64,000 nucleotides of DNA from F1-80-MAGs062 sp046345315 (GCA_046345315.1 JBKDKA010000042.1:31312-95311), one strand, 5' to 3'; positions 19,516 through 29,352 are shown, numbered from the stretch's first letter. Translations and numbers: made by a program. Notes: generated from the sequence alone by a model not told the origin.

Positions 19516-19632
19516 TTACTTCTTCTTTGCAGCAGCCTTCTTCTTGGCTGGTGCCTTCTTTGCTGCCTTCTTTGCAGCTGGCTTGCTTGTAGCGGCCTTC
19601 TTTGCGGCCTTCTTTGCAGCTTTCTTTGCCAC
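19516..19632 (-). CDS. Histone H1-like lysine/alanine-rich mini-protein
   Basis: A 38-codon gene starting with GTG at 19632, with GGAGTAAGGA just upstream as a good ribosome-binding site. The product consists almost entirely of AAKK repeats with one TSKP break, ending in AAAKKK. This matches the C-terminal tail of histone H1 and of bacterial H1-like (Hc1/HupB-tail) proteins that bind DNA through repeated Lys pairs. It has its own terminator at 19454-19490. A role in nucleoid compaction is likely from composition but untested. The product is far shorter than typical H1-like proteins. Confidence 0.7.
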   Translation of the reverse strand: MAKKAAKKAAKKAATSKPAAKKAAKKAPAKKKAAAKKK

Positions 19633-20095
19633 AGTCCTTACTCCATCAAAAAGTGAAAACTTTGTGGCCATCCTGCCGCAGCTTACCGGGCTTCAATAAC
19701 TGACAGGATCAACCACGACCGAAACATCAATTCATCAATATCACTGTGACACTGATGAAGCAGATTCCCTTCTGAGCTGATGTTCGTTGTGAAGGTTGCT
19801 GTCAGGCATCATCCTTCGCCACGATCCATCGAATGCAACACAACAGAATCTGCATGAACTCGTGCGGAATCGTAAGCGATCAGTCAGATTACGCAAGACT
19901 TGTTGCACTTCATTCCATGTTCCGGCAGAACTTTTTTTGTATTCGCATCCACAGTATGACACATCATGATTGATCATCATGGACCATTGATGATGTTCAT
20001 GAGTTCGTGTTGAGCGCTGATGACACTGACATGATGCCTGTTGTTGAAGTGCTCAGTGTTCATGATTCATCACAATGATGTGTCTCACAAGTGCG
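19633..20095. other. Intergenic region with TGATGA/ATCATC-rich stretch
   Basis: About 460 bases without a convincing gene. The part nearest the H1-like gene should hold its promoter. Positions 19960-20090 are dense in short ATCAT/ATGAT words, including CATCATGATTGATCATCATGG. A GCATCCACA near 19945 matches a DnaA box at 7 of 9 positions. None of this is strong enough to name a function. Confidence 0.3.
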
Positions 20096-20938
20096 TCAGC
20101 GAGATGCTCCATCAGACATCAGATCATTCAGCACTGCTTTCATATACTCAATACTCTTTCGTGCGATCACATCAGCCCCGGGGCTGTAATCGAAAACCTC
20201 GACTGATACCCAGCCGCTGTAACTTGTGTCCAGGAGTGATTTCAGGATCGGATGAAAGTCCGTGTCACCCATTCCGGGACCAAGAAGGTTTGTGTCGTTG
20301 ACGTGAAAATGCCCGCAGATTTCACGGTATCGTTCCACAAGCACTGGAATTGAATCTGTCTCTGCGCCGAGCATCGCCTTCACATCCTGATGGAGCTTCA
20401 TCGACGGGTCATCAACCATTTTTATGAGACGGACTGCCTGCTCACAGGTGTTAATGAAGTCTGTTTCCTTCGGCGTCAGGGGCTCAAAACAGAGAGAGAC
20501 TCCGAGGTCACTGAATGTCTTAGCTGCGTTACGAAAAACATCCGCGGCATAGTTCATCGCCTGTTCCGTCGTTACACCCGGCAGGAGATTTCGCTGAACT
20601 GGAGATCCGAACACGAGAACATGACCTCCCAGTCCGCTGCAAAGTCCGGCGAGGGTTTCGAGGTATCTGCTGGTCGTTCTGCGAACTGCCTCGTCCGGAG
20701 AGGTCAGATGAAGCCCTGTCGTCTTTGCCAGCAGCCAGTGCAGGCCGATGATCTGAAGTCCGTGGCCTTCTGCGATCTTTCGCATCTCGGAAATGGTGCT
20801 CGCCGGAATGTCAGCAGCGTTCACGGCGATAGTGAAAGGTGCCACTTCAATGCCTGTGTAACCCGCTGCGGCGATTCGTCGGCATTGTTCAGTCCAGTCG
20901 AGGTCTTCGTAGAGTTCCTGACAGATAGCGAATTTCAT
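20096..20938 (-). CDS. Sugar phosphate isomerase/epimerase family protein (AP endonuclease 2 / xylose-isomerase-like TIM barrel)
   Basis: A 280-residue TIM-barrel protein. The order of strands and metal ligands fits this superfamily: GYTGIEVAPF near the start, LCFEPLTPKETDF (metal Glu), KLHQDVKAM (metal His/Asp), GHFHVNDTNLLGPGMGDTDF and WVSVEVFDYSPG near the end. Such enzymes isomerise or epimerise keto-sugars such as hydroxypyruvate, tagatose or inosose derivatives. The substrate cannot be assigned from sequence. It stands alone between long spacers and has no signal peptide, so it is probably cytoplasmic. Confidence 0.88.
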   Translation of the reverse strand: MKFAICQELYEDLDWTEQCRRIAAAGYTGIEVAPFTIAVNAADIPASTISEMRKIAEGHGLQIIGLHWLLAKTTGLHLTSPDEAVRRTTSRYLETLAGLCSGLGGHVLVFGSPVQRNLLPGVTTEQAMNYAADVFRNAAKTFSDLGVSLCFEPLTPKETDFINTCEQAVRLIKMVDDPSMKLHQDVKAMLGAETDSIPVLVERYREICGHFHVNDTNLLGPGMGDTDFHPILKSLLDTSYSGWVSVEVFDYSPGADVIARKSIEYMKAVLNDLMSDGASR

Positions 20939-21367
20939 GTTTGTTATTTCCGGCAGTGTGATTCGAACCAGCGTGATTCCAACAGGGACACATCGCTTCC
21001 GAGATACGCCCTGAAGTGTGGAGTATCGGAAAAATGGCCACCCTGCAACCGTTCCTGAACCATCAGGCAGACCGATCTGAACATGGTGAATCGTTTGAGT
21101 CGTCTGATCCTCTGAGGAAAGTGATCAGAGAATCCCGGAAATCTGACAGGCTGCTCGATATCCGCTTTTTCCTCTCTGACGTTTCACTCGCTGCAACCGT
21201 CACTGCTGACAGAATCGCCCTCGGGGCAATCACCGGAGACTGTCACATCACGGATGAGAATCATTGCCGTTTGACGTGTTGAGAAAAGTGAACTACATGA
21301 AACAGGGGGACCGTTGTGACACTGAAACACGGTCATCAAAGTCATCAGCACCGCGGAGCAAGTTTCT
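20939..21367. other. Divergent intergenic region
   Basis: About 430 bases between the divergent isomerase and AAA ATPase genes. It must contain both promoters, but no clear -35/-10 pair or hairpin stood out. The only usable element seen is a GGAG at about 21353-21356 before the GTG start of the ATPase. Short reading frames here look like chance. Confidence 0.35.
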
Positions 21368-22750
21368 GTGACGACTCAGACTTCGAGGAATGAATCAGCA
21401 GCCGGTGGTCTCGATGAACTTTTCAATCGAGTCAATATGCTGCTTGGAGAATCCAGTGACTCTCGCCGTCCGGCGAAGGAGTCAGGCTGCTTCGTGCTTC
21501 GTCAGCCACGAACGATTCAGGAAGCTGCGGTTCCGCCGGTTCTGGTCGAAAAAATCATCATGCGGTACCTCTTTCAGGTCGGTGTCGAGACCGGCCGAAA
21601 GATTGCCGGGCAGCTCAAGTTGCCCTTCAAAGTCATTGAGCCGATTCTTAAGCAGCTGCGTACTGATAAGCACATCGATCTGATTGGTACGACAACTTCC
21701 GGAGATTCCGAGTTTTCGATTACTGATGCCGGTCGCGATCGAGCTCGACGCTATTCCGAGGAATGCACCTATTTTGGTGCCGTTCCCGTCTGTCTGTCTG
21801 ACTACACCTCCGCTGTTGCTGCACAGACAATTGCCGGTCAGATCGTGACGAGGCAGGATCTTCAGAGAGCGTTCAACGGACTGATCATCAACGAAGCGAT
21901 GCTGAATCGACTTGGACCTGCAATCAATTCCGGACGAGGGATGTTTCTCTTCGGTGAGCCCGGAAACGGAAAAACAAGTATTGCCGAACGAGTGACTGCT
22001 GCGTTCGGATCAACGGTCTGGATCCCTCGGGCAATCGTCATTGAGGGAGACATTCTCCGAATTTTTGATCCGGGTGTTCACGAGGAAGTGAGCGATCAGG
22101 TTCAGAGTGGCGGACTGCTCGATTCCCATGATATTGACCGTCGCTGGGTTCAGGTCAAACGTCCGACCATCATCGCCGGTGGTGAACTCACAATGGATGA
22201 GCTGGAAGTTACACAGAACTCCCAGTCTCGAATCTGTGAATCTCCGCTTCAGATGAAAAGCAACTGCGGAACGCTCGTGATCGACGACTTCGGGCGTCAG
22301 AAAATGCCCGTTGACATGCTGCTCAATCGATGGATCGTGCCGCTCGAGAAGCGATACGACTTTCTGAACCTGCCGAGTGGAAAAAAGATCCAGGTTCCGT
22401 TCGACCAGCTGATTATCTTCTCGACGAATCTTGAACCGAAGGACCTTGTCGACGGCGCCTTTCTGAGACGAATTCCGTACAAGATTGAAGTTCCCGATCC
22501 GACGGAAGCAGAGTTCCGTGAACTGCTTCGAATCATGTGTGGAGTGATGTCGATCGAGTATCGTCAGGATGTTGTCGACTATCTTGTGCGCACTCACTAC
22601 CTTGCAGTTCGGCGACCGTTTCGTCTCTGCCAGCCTCGAGACCTGCTTCTTCAGGTCAAGAACTACTGCCAGTTCCACGGCGCTCCGGTCGTGATTTCAC
22701 CGGAAGCCTTTGATGCTGCCGTAGAGAACTATTTCTCTGCGATGTCATGA
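21368..22750 (+). CDS. AAA-family ATPase with N-terminal winged-helix-like region
   Basis: A 460-residue protein starting at GTG 21368 with GGAG upstream. The first 150 residues contain a helical, DNA-binding-like segment (about 60-130, with KLPFKVIEPILKQLRTDKHI). The AAA core has Walker A FGEPGNGKTS (195-204), Walker B TLVIDDFGR (about 298-306) and a sensor region IIFSTNLEP. I cannot place it in a named AAA clade. A link to pilus or secretion assembly is possible but unsupported by neighbours. Its stop lies 3 bases from the stop of the convergent hydrolase gene. Confidence 0.8.
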   Translation: MTTQTSRNESAAGGLDELFNRVNMLLGESSDSRRPAKESGCFVLRQPRTIQEAAVPPVLVEKIIMRYLFQVGVETGRKIAGQLKLPFKVIEPILKQLRTDKHIDLIGTTTSGDSEFSITDAGRDRARRYSEECTYFGAVPVCLSDYTSAVAAQTIAGQIVTRQDLQRAFNGLIINEAMLNRLGPAINSGRGMFLFGEPGNGKTSIAERVTAAFGSTVWIPRAIVIEGDILRIFDPGVHEEVSDQVQSGGLLDSHDIDRRWVQVKRPTIIAGGELTMDELEVTQNSQSRICESPLQMKSNCGTLVIDDFGRQKMPVDMLLNRWIVPLEKRYDFLNLPSGKKIQVPFDQLIIFSTNLEPKDLVDGAFLRRIPYKIEVPDPTEAEFRELLRIMCGVMSIEYRQDVVDYLVRTHYLAVRRPFRLCQPRDLLLQVKNYCQFHGAPVVISPEAFDAAVENYFSAMS

Positions 22751-22753
22751 GCT

Positions 22754-24949
22754 CTAGGGTTCGGTGAGCTCTGCGGCGACGCGTGATTCGGTGATCAGCC
22801 TCAGCGAATTTGACGAACCTGCCTTTGCGTGGATTTCAGACGCCGGAGAGAATGTCTGTTGAATTTCACTCTCCGACATCGGCGTCCCTGTTGCAGTCGT
22901 TGCGTCGGCGATACAGACCTGTCGCGGAGCTGCCAGTGCTGCAAGATGCTGAATGTCACCGAAGTGAGACAGAATTCCCGGCACCATGATTCCAAGATGC
23001 TGGTAGCGGTACGGACTTCGACTGACATAACTGCTGAGGCTTCGGATCGCGACTGCTGATGTGATTCTTTCGTCGAGTGCGGCGGTCGCCAGCGCAGTGA
23101 CTCCGGAGGATCCGAAGCCGATGACGGCGATCTTCTCCGGCAGCACGCCATCAGAAAGAGAAATGGCATCGACTGTCTGCCGAACATCTGTGACCCATTG
23201 CCCGAGCAGAGGGCGACCAACCCACATGGCCCACTCCGCAGAATTGTGGTCCGGCGCGTTTCCGATCCGGTCCGATGGAATGCGAAAAGTGCCGGTGGCT
23301 CGAAGTTCAGGAGCTGCGATCCGCCAGCCATGTTTTCTCAGTTCCTCACTGACTGCAGAGCGAAACGCAGATTCGGCACCGAGGTCGATGTCCATCACGA
23401 CAGCGAGCGGTCGCGGACTGCTCTTGTTTTCGGCTGATGAAGCGATATCAACAGGATCGAGTAATGCGAAAATGCTGAGACCGGGTTCAGGCTGAAAAGT
23501 GATTCGTTCGAATTCGTGGCCACTGGTCTCTTTCACGCCTGCCGGATGGAGCTGTTCTAGTCCGTTCATCGACCGCAAATCCCCGAGCCCGAGGACATCC
23601 TGTAGTTTCTTTCGTTCAGTCTTCTGCCATTCCTGCAGAGACTCTGAAGAACTCAGCTGGCTGATGTCTGCATTTCGCGAGGTCAGTTCGGTACCAAGGC
23701 GATAAGCGAACTCAGGAATCGTAACAAAGTCATCGGGACGACTCTCTCCCGGGTAACATCGCAGTGTTTCCGGATCTTCTGTCTGGATTTCTGGTTCCTG
23801 AATCGCGTCCCCGCTGCCTTCGCCCTTCAGATGCTTCGTCATCCAGCCATACATGGCTTCACGCATCGGCTGGTTGTAGTGGTGAGGAGACTCAATGATT
23901 GTATGTCGGACTTCCTGCCCGGTCGTCAATCCACTGATGATGCGGGCTCGTTCCACGGAAATGCGCGCCTGATCGACAGAGAACTGATAAGCATCCTTCG
24001 TCGCGCTCGTCACCATCAGGCCTCGATCCGCCGAGAGTCCGAGAATATTTCCTTCTTCAGAAAATCGCAGGCCACCCGGAACAACTTCACACATACAGCA
24101 GGCTGCATGCAGATAGGCCTGCCAGGTCCCGACGGAGCATGTCGGAACCACGCAGCGAAATCGTTCATCAAATCCGCCTGCGTACATCGTCTGATTACCG
24201 CCACCGCTCGCCCCGGTAATCCCGATTCGCTGCGGGTCGACCTCGGGACGGGTCTGAAGATAGTCGACGGCTCGCCGGTTTTCGTATACCTGAATCCCGC
24301 TCAGTGGTTTTCCGACTGGCAGCAGCATCGCGCCCGTCATTTCACCGTGATATTCTCCCAGTTTCTTTCCGACAGCGCGCTCGCCGGCACCGAATGCATC
24401 AACACACAGGACGAAAAAACCAAGCTTTGCCAGCCCGATGCAGCGAGCCTGAACCACAGGGTCCTGTTTCGCACCCGGCCAATGTCCGTGAACGCACAAC
24501 ACAGCTGGCATTTGTTGTTTTGCAGAAACCTGCTTCTGTTCCGGTATCCAGGCATTGGCGGTCATCCAGACATCCGGCATCGTCTGGAAAACAATCCGTT
24601 CGATGCGATACCCATCGCGCTGGATCGTGCCGAGCACCTGCGGGTTCAGAGGGTAGGGCTCTTCAGGGAAACCACCCCATGCTGTGAGAAGGTCTTCCCG
24701 GAGATTCTTTCGCTGCTGCGCCCAGTCTTCTGAGGATGTTGGCGCTTTATCATCGGCTCGGAGAGCGGCTCCCTGCGTCCGCATCAGCTGCGTGTAACCA
24801 TCACTGTCGGCAGATGCTGGCTTGTCTGTTTGTGACTGGCACCACTGCTGTTCGACGCAGAAAATCAAAACCAGCGCTACGAACCGCGTCAGGCTCGGGC
24901 GGACAACGCCAGAGAGATGCTGCTGCGGAAGCCGGAAATCATTGGGCAT
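22754..24949 (-). CDS. Secreted alpha/beta hydrolase, acetyl-xylan-esterase-like
   Basis: A 731-residue protein with a hydrophobic N-terminal segment (about 18-36), so exported or membrane-bound. The catalytic half holds VLCVHGHWPGAK (oxyanion region), GFFVLCVDAFGAGER and the nucleophile elbow GASGGGNQT. A His in IIESPHHYN may complete the triad. This resembles planctomycete acetyl xylan esterase/dienelactone-hydrolase-like proteins. The C-terminal 300 residues look like a second, degenerate hydrolase domain (AVIGFGSSGVTALA). It is 33 bases downstream of the DUF1501 gene, suggesting a polymer-degradation operon. The substrate is unproven. Confidence 0.82.
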   Translation of the reverse strand: MPNDFRLPQQHLSGVVRPSLTRFVALVLIFCVEQQWCQSQTDKPASADSDGYTQLMRTQGAALRADDKAPTSSEDWAQQRKNLREDLLTAWGGFPEEPYPLNPQVLGTIQRDGYRIERIVFQTMPDVWMTANAWIPEQKQVSAKQQMPAVLCVHGHWPGAKQDPVVQARCIGLAKLGFFVLCVDAFGAGERAVGKKLGEYHGEMTGAMLLPVGKPLSGIQVYENRRAVDYLQTRPEVDPQRIGITGASGGGNQTMYAGGFDERFRCVVPTCSVGTWQAYLHAACCMCEVVPGGLRFSEEGNILGLSADRGLMVTSATKDAYQFSVDQARISVERARIISGLTTGQEVRHTIIESPHHYNQPMREAMYGWMTKHLKGEGSGDAIQEPEIQTEDPETLRCYPGESRPDDFVTIPEFAYRLGTELTSRNADISQLSSSESLQEWQKTERKKLQDVLGLGDLRSMNGLEQLHPAGVKETSGHEFERITFQPEPGLSIFALLDPVDIASSAENKSSPRPLAVVMDIDLGAESAFRSAVSEELRKHGWRIAAPELRATGTFRIPSDRIGNAPDHNSAEWAMWVGRPLLGQWVTDVRQTVDAISLSDGVLPEKIAVIGFGSSGVTALATAALDERITSAVAIRSLSSYVSRSPYRYQHLGIMVPGILSHFGDIQHLAALAAPRQVCIADATTATGTPMSESEIQQTFSPASEIHAKAGSSNSLRLITESRVAAELTEP

Positions 24950-24982
24950 GCTCGTTCCTTCATCTCAGAAAAAAGTCTGCAG

Positions 24983-26482
24983 TCAGGCGATCGGGGGCCG
25001 CCGCAGAATCTCATGAACGATTCTTCCCGGCTGTCCGTCAATCAGACTGCCGACGGTTCCGCTTCGAGTGATCGTGGCCTGTTCCGGGTTCAGCCCGAAG
25101 AGATAAAGAAGCGTTGCGTGGTAGTCGTAGTGGTTGACGACATCAGTCACCGCCTTCAGGCCGAGTTCGTCCGTTGCTCCCAGCATCGTGCCCCCTCGAA
25201 TCCCTCCACCCGCAAACCAGGAGCTGAATCCCCAGGTGTTATGATCGCGACCGATGTTCTTTTCGTTCTGGATGACCGGCAGTCTCCCCATCTCACCGCC
25301 CCAATGGAGCAGGGTCGTTTCCAGAAGGCCGCTTTGGCGAAGATCCTGCACGAGTGCAGCGGCTGGTTTGTCCGTCTTTCTACAGATGTCCGGCAGTGAT
25401 GTGGCAATACCGCCATGATGATCCCAGGTCTGATTTCCTGTATGAATCTGGACAAATCGAACGCCTCGTTCGACCAGTCGTCTCGCGATCAGGCACCTTG
25501 CTCCGTAGTCTTTTGTCACGGGATCATCGAGCCCGTACATTCGGTGCACAGTCTGGCTCTCCTGAGTCAGATCAAGCGCATCAGTGGCTGCAATCTGCAT
25601 TCTGGCTGCCAGTTCATAGCTCTGAATTCGCGCTTCCAGTTCCAGTTCCCCACGGTGTTCTTCGAGATGTCGAGAATTCACGTCCCTGAGCAGCTGAAGG
25701 ATGCGCTGCTGTGGTCGTCCTCGCAGATTGTCCGGAGGTTCCAGATTGAGGATTCGGGGTTCCTGCGGCCGGACAACAGTGCCCTGATAGATTGCCGGCA
25801 GCCAGCCATTCTGCCAGTTCTCGACACCAAGCACCGGAAGTCCACCCGGATCGGTAAGCACCATGAATGCAGGAAGATTCTGTGATTCAGTGCCGAGCGC
25901 GTAGGTGAGCCATGATCCGAGCGATGGTCGTCCTCGCAGCTGCCTCCCCGTGTTCATGGCATTGATGGACTCACCGTGGTTATTGACTCCTGTGTGCATC
26001 GAACGGACGAGGCAGATGTCGTCTGCGACGGTCCCCAGATGTGGCAGCAGTTCGCTCAATTCCATCCCGCACTGACCGTGGTGACGAAACTTCCATGGGC
26101 TGCCAAACAGTCTGCTGCTGGCTTCTCCGGCGTTGTCATACTGAATTTCACCGGTGTACGTTTTCAAATGCCGCTTTGTCAGTTCCGGTTTCGGGTCAAA
26201 CAGGTCGATATGGCTGGGCCCACCCTGCATGAACATGGAGATCATTGCTGTTGCCTGTGGATCCTGTTGAGGCAACTTTGGTCGGAGATCGTAGGACGGT
26301 TTCTCCAGTAAGGGTTTTGGTATCTCCGCCGAGGCTGCGTTCTGCTGCAGCCATGCCAGTGCCGGACCTGCCAGACTGAATGCACTCTGCGCGACCCAGT
26401 GGCGCCGGGTGTAATGGGAATGACGTGTGATCGGTTGCGACAACGCCGTCAGACGCGGAGACTCGGCTGATTCAGTCGACAT
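24983..26482 (-). CDS. DUF1501 domain protein
   Basis: A 499-residue planctomycete-type DUF1501 protein. The signature MISMFMQGGPSHIDLFDPKPEL is clear, as are LVRSMHTGVNNHGESI and the later LHWGGEMGRLPVIQNEKNIGRDHN metal-site-like region. DUF1501 proteins are related to the alkaline phosphatase/sulfatase superfamily and usually carry an exported N terminus. Here HYTRRHWVAQSAFSLAGPALAW resembles a Tat-like leader, though the RR pair is not canonical. Its start overlaps the end of the DUF1549/DUF1553 gene by 11 bases, the standard planctomycete pairing. Function is unknown. Confidence 0.92.
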   Translation of the reverse strand: MSTESAESPRLTALSQPITRHSHYTRRHWVAQSAFSLAGPALAWLQQNAASAEIPKPLLEKPSYDLRPKLPQQDPQATAMISMFMQGGPSHIDLFDPKPELTKRHLKTYTGEIQYDNAGEASSRLFGSPWKFRHHGQCGMELSELLPHLGTVADDICLVRSMHTGVNNHGESINAMNTGRQLRGRPSLGSWLTYALGTESQNLPAFMVLTDPGGLPVLGVENWQNGWLPAIYQGTVVRPQEPRILNLEPPDNLRGRPQQRILQLLRDVNSRHLEEHRGELELEARIQSYELAARMQIAATDALDLTQESQTVHRMYGLDDPVTKDYGARCLIARRLVERGVRFVQIHTGNQTWDHHGGIATSLPDICRKTDKPAAALVQDLRQSGLLETTLLHWGGEMGRLPVIQNEKNIGRDHNTWGFSSWFAGGGIRGGTMLGATDELGLKAVTDVVNHYDYHATLLYLFGLNPEQATITRSGTVGSLIDGQPGRIVHEILRRPPIA

Positions 26483-29081
26483 AGAGAAATCCGTTTGAGC
26501 TCAGCAGGGCATGGCAATAGTGCACCAGAGAATTCGGATCCGGAGTCTCAGAGGAGGGATCCGCTGGGGCAGAAAGAAACTTCAGTGCAGTGTCAATGTC
26601 AGTGGCGGATGGCATCTTCCCGAAAACGATCTTCCACGCGCGTCGAATTTGAGCGTCCGGAGATTCGCCGGCTTCTTTTTTCAGACGGTCTGCAAGTCGC
26701 TGTGCCGACGTCTGCGTGAAGGGGTTGTTGAGCATCATCAGTGACTGGGACGGAGTCGTTGATGATGGCCTTCGCTCACAGTTCGGTGTCATCGCCGGAA
26801 AGTCAAAAGGCTCCAGAACTCCCAGTGGCATCGTACGTCGTACCTGAACGTAGATGCTCCTGCGGAATGCGTCTTCTCCCGGCGGCACTACGGCACCGGT
26901 AGGACGGCCTGCGGAGTCTCGTGTGTCGGCACCAAGCACGATCTGCCCGACATCATCCGGACTCACCGGGACAGCAGGCCCATATGGCTTTCGAGTCAGC
27001 TGACCGCTGACCAGAAGTGTTGCATCTCTGACAACCTCAGCTTCCAGCCGACGAACAGACATGCGTCCCAGCCATCGATTGTCAGGATCGGTCATTTCGA
27101 GCTCCGGTCGGCGAGTCGAAGACTGACGCCACGCCTCAGAAGTCAGAATCAGGCGGTGCATTTTCTTCAGAGACCAGCCGGAAGACATGAATTCGGCGGC
27201 CAGCCAGTCGAGTAGTTCCGGGTGCGTCGGAGGTTCGCCCTTCACTCCGAAATCTGCCGGAGTGTCAACCAGTCCTCTGCCGAAGTGATGCAGCCAGAAC
27301 CGATTCACAAGAACTCGAGCCAGAAGCGGATGACGTCCGCTCGTCAGGTATTTTGCATAGGCAAGGCGACGACCGGATGTCGGCAGGTTCGGATCGTCAG
27401 ACGGGATTTCGTGACCGGGCGGGTTCAGTATCGCAAGCTCACCGGGCAGTACATCCTGAGCCGGTGTTCGGTAGTCTCCTCGTGAGAAGACTCGCGTTAC
27501 AGGAATCTGTCCCGGAACCTCCGTCAGACACATGACGAGGTCCTCAGGAGGGCGGCGGCTTTTGACTTCTTCGGTCTTCTTGTCCCACATGGCGTTGAAT
27601 GCATTGATGCGCTCGGCAACGTAAAGATAAACCGAGCCACGATCCACGTTGAGAAACGGATATTCACGAATGAGTTGTTTCTGTTCCTCCGTCTGTTTGT
27701 CAGCGGGTGTTACTCGGGCCGTTCGTGCTGGCTCCTGCAGATCCGACGGAAGTTTCTGAAGCTCTCGCTCAAAGACTTCCTTGACGATGACGTCGAGTTC
27801 CGCCGTCCTCTCAGAACTCACTTTGCTGAGTTCCTGATCAATCTCTGCTGCTTTTCCGCGAGTTTCCTCTGACCACATTGACAGAAGGCGATTTGACGGA
27901 CCTCGCCAGTTCTGCCAGTCATAGGCCGGCTCGAAGATGGCTCGAAGCCGATAATAATCTTCGTGCGTGATCGGATCGTAACGATGTTCGTGGCACTGAG
28001 CACAACCGACGCTGAGCCCAAGCAGCGATGTGGAGACAATGCGAATCGTGTCAGCAACGACTTCGTTTCTCGCAACGTTCTGGTCAACTGCGGAATCTGC
28101 TGTACCGTCCGGCCCCATTCTCAGAAAGCCCGTTGCAGTCAGCTGATCAGCCTGTTCAGCAGTCAGGTTTTGCCAGGGCGGACTGGTGAGTTCGTCTCCG
28201 GCTATCTGTTCCAGAACGAACTGATCCCAGGGTTTATCCGAATTGAATGACCGAATCACATAGTCGCGATACTTCCATGCCCATGGACGAACTGAATCGG
28301 CTTCAGAGTAACCATCGCTGTCCGCGTAGCCGGCGATATCCAGCCAGTGTCGCCCCCAGCGTTCTCCGTAGTGCGGCGATTCGAGCATGGAATCGATCAG
28401 CTTCGGCCATGCATCTTCATCGTCGGATGAACAGAATGCTTCCACGGCCTCCGGTTCCGGTGGAAGGCCGGTCAGATCGAAACTGGCTCGCCGGATCAGC
28501 ACTTCTTTCGAAGCTCGCTCGCTGAAGCTGATGCCTTTCGTTTTAAGCTTTTCCAGAACAAATGCATCAATCGGATTGCTGTTATCCCGAGTGTCGTCGT
28601 GCGCTGGTGCCGGAGGCCTGGTAATTGGCTGAAATGCCCAGTGATTGCGATCTTCGTCTGTGAATAAACTGTCAGATGCGATCTGCTCCGGCTCCGGACG
28701 TCGCGTCCGAGCTCCCTCGTCAATCCATCGGGCGATCACGGCCAGCTGATCCGCGGAGAGTTTCTTCTTTCCGGGTGGCATCTCACCACTGGAAACTCGC
28801 TGATACAGCAGGCTCGTCTTGTGGCTGCCTGCTTCAATCGACGGCCCTGATTCGCCGCCCTTCAAAAGCAGTCGTGTGAGACGCGCATCCAGCTGCGCCT
28901 CGGTACGTCCATCTTCTCCGTGACAATGCCAGCAGTGTTCTTTCAGAATCGGCCGGACACTCTGTTCGAAGAAGACTGCACTGGCATCGTCCGCCGCAAG
29001 TACTGTGGATTCTGTGAGGCTGCTGATCAGGGTCATCAACAGCGGGATCGTCAGACGACGGAGTAGTGCTTCAGCCATCAT
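26472..29081 (-). CDS. PSCyt1-DUF1549-DUF1553 planctomycete protein
   Basis: An 869-residue exported protein with a signal segment (about 8-29) and a cytochrome-c-type CWHCH motif (Cys50, Cys53, His54) in the PSCyt1 domain. DUF1549 follows (about 165-380), with HWLDIAGYADSDGYSEAD and VGCAQCHEHRYDPITHEDYY, a second CxxCH. DUF1553 comes next (about 560-830), with RVLVNRFWLHHFGRGLVDTPADFG. These proteins are a hallmark of Planctomycetes and are paired with DUF1501 proteins. A role in extracellular polysaccharide degradation has been proposed but not shown. Three ACGATCAT repeats lie about 140-175 bases upstream. Confidence 0.95.
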   Translation of the reverse strand: MMAEALLRRLTIPLLMTLISSLTESTVLAADDASAVFFEQSVRPILKEHCWHCHGEDGRTEAQLDARLTRLLLKGGESGPSIEAGSHKTSLLYQRVSSGEMPPGKKKLSADQLAVIARWIDEGARTRRPEPEQIASDSLFTDEDRNHWAFQPITRPPAPAHDDTRDNSNPIDAFVLEKLKTKGISFSERASKEVLIRRASFDLTGLPPEPEAVEAFCSSDDEDAWPKLIDSMLESPHYGERWGRHWLDIAGYADSDGYSEADSVRPWAWKYRDYVIRSFNSDKPWDQFVLEQIAGDELTSPPWQNLTAEQADQLTATGFLRMGPDGTADSAVDQNVARNEVVADTIRIVSTSLLGLSVGCAQCHEHRYDPITHEDYYRLRAIFEPAYDWQNWRGPSNRLLSMWSEETRGKAAEIDQELSKVSSERTAELDVIVKEVFERELQKLPSDLQEPARTARVTPADKQTEEQKQLIREYPFLNVDRGSVYLYVAERINAFNAMWDKKTEEVKSRRPPEDLVMCLTEVPGQIPVTRVFSRGDYRTPAQDVLPGELAILNPPGHEIPSDDPNLPTSGRRLAYAKYLTSGRHPLLARVLVNRFWLHHFGRGLVDTPADFGVKGEPPTHPELLDWLAAEFMSSGWSLKKMHRLILTSEAWRQSSTRRPELEMTDPDNRWLGRMSVRRLEAEVVRDATLLVSGQLTRKPYGPAVPVSPDDVGQIVLGADTRDSAGRPTGAVVPPGEDAFRRSIYVQVRRTMPLGVLEPFDFPAMTPNCERRPSSTTPSQSLMMLNNPFTQTSAQRLADRLKKEAGESPDAQIRRAWKIVFGKMPSATDIDTALKFLSAPADPSSETPDPNSLVHYCHALLSSNGFLYVD

Positions 29082-29217
29082 GAATCACCGCTGGCGGGAA
29101 AATGTTCGGGGCAGGGCACAGAGATCACGTGACGCGGACTCTCATCCTACACGAGCACGCCAGCCGGTTTCAATTATTTCGGCGGTTTCGATCGTCAAGA
29201 GCGACAAAGCTTCAGGA

Positions 29218-29258
29218 ACGATCATTTTACGCACGATCATGTTTTTCGCACGATCATG
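29218..29258. repeat. Three direct ACGATCAT repeats upstream of the DUF1549/DUF1553 gene
   Basis: ACGATCAT occurs at 29218-29225, 29233-29240 and 29250-29257. The last two extend to an identical 12-mer CGCACGATCATG (29230-29241 and 29247-29258). The start-to-start spacing is 15 and 17 bases. The array lies about 140 bases upstream of the - strand operon of DUF1549/DUF1553, DUF1501 and hydrolase genes, and could be an operator. Confidence 0.5.
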
Positions 29259-29352
29259 ATGGACGCGGACGTACAGGCCCGGTGGCATGTGCAGAAATGC
29301 AGACCGGTTGCACTGAAGTGACTCAGTGTTCATCCATGAGAACGTCGAGACG

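Noticed and set aside
19474..19699. + strand Leu/Cys-rich and Ala/Phe-rich frames over the H1-like gene.
   Set aside because: They are the antisense of the AAKK repeat; the - strand has the ribosome-binding site and terminator.
19930..20090. Possible replication origin or operator cluster in an ATCAT/ATGAT-rich stretch.
   Set aside because: Only one weak DnaA-box-like word and no origin-type neighbours such as dnaA, dnaN or parAB.
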